The notes under the pieces: model-generated | Seen by the model: only the letters and a program-made list of their open reading frames with translations | Told to the model about the DNA's origin: nothing | The model's database searches: none | Assembly: GCA_947458415.1 (NCBI GenBank) | Contig: CANGZG010000135.1 | Span: 1 to 6,409 of the forward strand | Direction: 5' to 3' | DNA: 6,409 nt | DNA from: Comamonadaceae bacterium | Lineage (GTDB): Bacteria > Pseudomonadota > Gammaproteobacteria > Burkholderiales > Burkholderiaceae_C | Shown here: one piece after another, positions 5,533 to 6,409 of the stretch | Layout of the letters: each line of letters opens with the position of its first letter | Numbering within the stretch: the stretch's first letter is position 1 | Made by a program: the position numbers and the translations under genes

Positions 5533-6409
5533 ATGGACGATTTGAATTTGCATTCCCCCGCTGACGCTCAGCACGAGCCAGCCACTGAAACCAGCGCGCA
5601 TGGCGCCATCACCCCCACCGCAGCACCTGCTGCACCCAATGCATTTGCCCAAATGGGTTTGGCCAAAGAGCTCTTGGCAGCTGTGCATGACTTGAATTTC
5701 ACGCAACCCACCGAAGTGCAATTGCGCGCCATTCCTTTGGCCTTGCAAGACAACGCAGACAAGCCTGCCAACGATTTGTTGGTCTCCAGCCAAACCGGCA
5801 GCGGCAAGACCGCGGCTTTTTTGCTGCCTGTGTTGCACACCATCCTGATCGAGCGCCAAGCGCAAGAGCAAGAAGAAAACAAAGCTTGGGCTTTGAAAGT
5901 GGAGCAGGCCAAGGCCAACGGCGAAGAACTGCCTAAAAAGCCACGCCGCAAAAACCCCACCGACGTGCGCCACGTCAAACCCGCTTTCCCCAGCGCCTTG
6001 GTGTTGTGCCCCACCCGTGAATTGGCGCAGCAAGTGGCCAAAGACGCCATCGATTTGGTGAAACATTGCAAAGGATTGCGTGTGGCCTGTGTGGTGGGTG
6101 GCATGCCGTACCCGTTGCAAATCGCGCGTTTGCACAATGCCGACTTGGTCGTTGCCACCCCCGGGCGTTTGTTGGATTTGCAGCGTTCCAAGCAATTGCA
6201 TTTGAGCAAGGTGCAGTTTTTGGTGGTCGATGAAGCCGACCGCATGTTGGATTTGGGCTTTGCCGAAGACTTGGCTGACATCCACAAGCTGACAGAGTCG
6301 CGCCGTCAAACCATGATGTTCAGCGCCACGATTGCCCCGCGTATTCAGCAATTGGCGGCGCGCATCATGCGCACACCACAGCGTTTGCAAATCGAATCCA
6401 CACAGGCTC
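5533..6409 (+). CDS. DEAD-box ATP-dependent RNA helicase (N-terminal part, cut by window end)
   Basis: The frame is open to the right edge, giving 292 residues of the first RecA domain. Visible motifs are: Q motif (F38, then PTEVQ 59-63), motif I SSQTGSGKT (85-93), Ia PTRELAQQ (160-167), GG (189-190), Ib TPGR (209-212), II DEAD (233-236) and III SAT (264-266). The second domain lies outside the window. The protein resembles the RhlE/RNA-remodelling group, which unwinds short RNA duplexes in ribosome assembly or decay; the subgroup is inferred. Motif I to Ia spacing is about 36 residues longer than in E. coli RhlE, through a charged insert (about 105-152). The first 35 residues are low-complexity and Ala/Pro-rich. 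ATG 5533 lacks a near ribosome binding site. An in-frame ATG at 5473 with GAAGG 3 bases upstream would add 20 residues. Confidence 0.93.
   Translation, partial: MDDLNLHSPADAQHEPATETSAHGAITPTAAPAAPNAFAQMGLAKELLAAVHDLNFTQPTEVQLRAIPLALQDNADKPANDLLVSSQTGSGKTAAFLLPVLHTILIERQAQEQEENKAWALKVEQAKANGEELPKKPRRKNPTDVRHVKPAFPSALVLCPTRELAQQVAKDAIDLVKHCKGLRVACVVGGMPYPLQIARLHNADLVVATPGRLLDLQRSKQLHLSKVQFLVVDEADRMLDLGFAEDLADIHKLTESRRQTMMFSATIAPRIQQLAARIMRTPQRLQIESTQA

Noticed and set aside
5503..6390. Long minus-strand open frame (295 residues) opposite the helicase
   Set aside because: It is antisense to a clear DEAD-box coding frame with all motifs, is His/Gln-rich and low in family likeness, and arises from codon bias of the true gene.
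1..6409. Search by eye for insertion sequences, CRISPR repeats, tRNA genes, att sites or a defence system
   Set aside because: Nearly all sequence is accounted for by housekeeping genes in compact order, and no direct repeats, transposase motifs or cloverleaf were seen.

Overview
This window looks like an ordinary chromosomal housekeeping segment of a betaproteobacterium, most likely Burkholderiales and close to Comamonadaceae. The basis is the style of the proteins (an L19 with an Ala/Lys tail, a short RsgA of about 297 residues, a DEAD-box helicase with a charged insert before motif Ia), the trmD-rplS gene order, moderately GC-rich DNA with heavy TTG leucine use, and frequent absence of strong Shine-Dalgarno sites. 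The family is inferred from remembered protein similarity, not from a search.

Layout: bases 1-194 are the 3' end of trmD (tRNA m1G37 methyltransferase, + strand). A perfect TATAAT box and a roughly 90-base leader follow, then rplS (ribosomal protein L19, 313-708) with a clear intrinsic terminator at 733-766. A Nudix CoA-pyrophosphatase-like gene (772-1476) starts almost inside that terminator. It is followed after 16 bases by a CobD/CbiB/AmpE-superfamily membrane protein of unknown role (1493-2467). That gene converges, 11 bases apart, on rsgA (2479-3372, minus). rsgA sits downstream of an M48/Ste24-type membrane zinc protease (3369-4625, minus), and the two share an ATGA stop/start overlap. 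The protease is divergent from orn (oligoribonuclease, 4731-5321, plus). After orn comes a 211-base non-coding stretch that looks like a promoter plus a structured mRNA leader. The window ends inside a DEAD-box RNA helicase (from 5533, cut at 6409).

The shared theme is RNA and ribosome metabolism: tRNA modification (trmD), 50S structure (rplS), 30S maturation (rsgA), final RNA decay (orn) and RNA remodelling (helicase). A nucleotide-cofactor housekeeping hydrolase and two membrane proteins sit among them.

I see no mobile element, CRISPR array, tRNA, rRNA, phage or defence module. The parts worth a second look are non-coding: the L19 leader, in which a 5' segment can pair with the Shine-Dalgarno region, and the helicase leader, which has five potential hairpins and two competing start codons. 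The function of the CobD-like protein is also unassigned.
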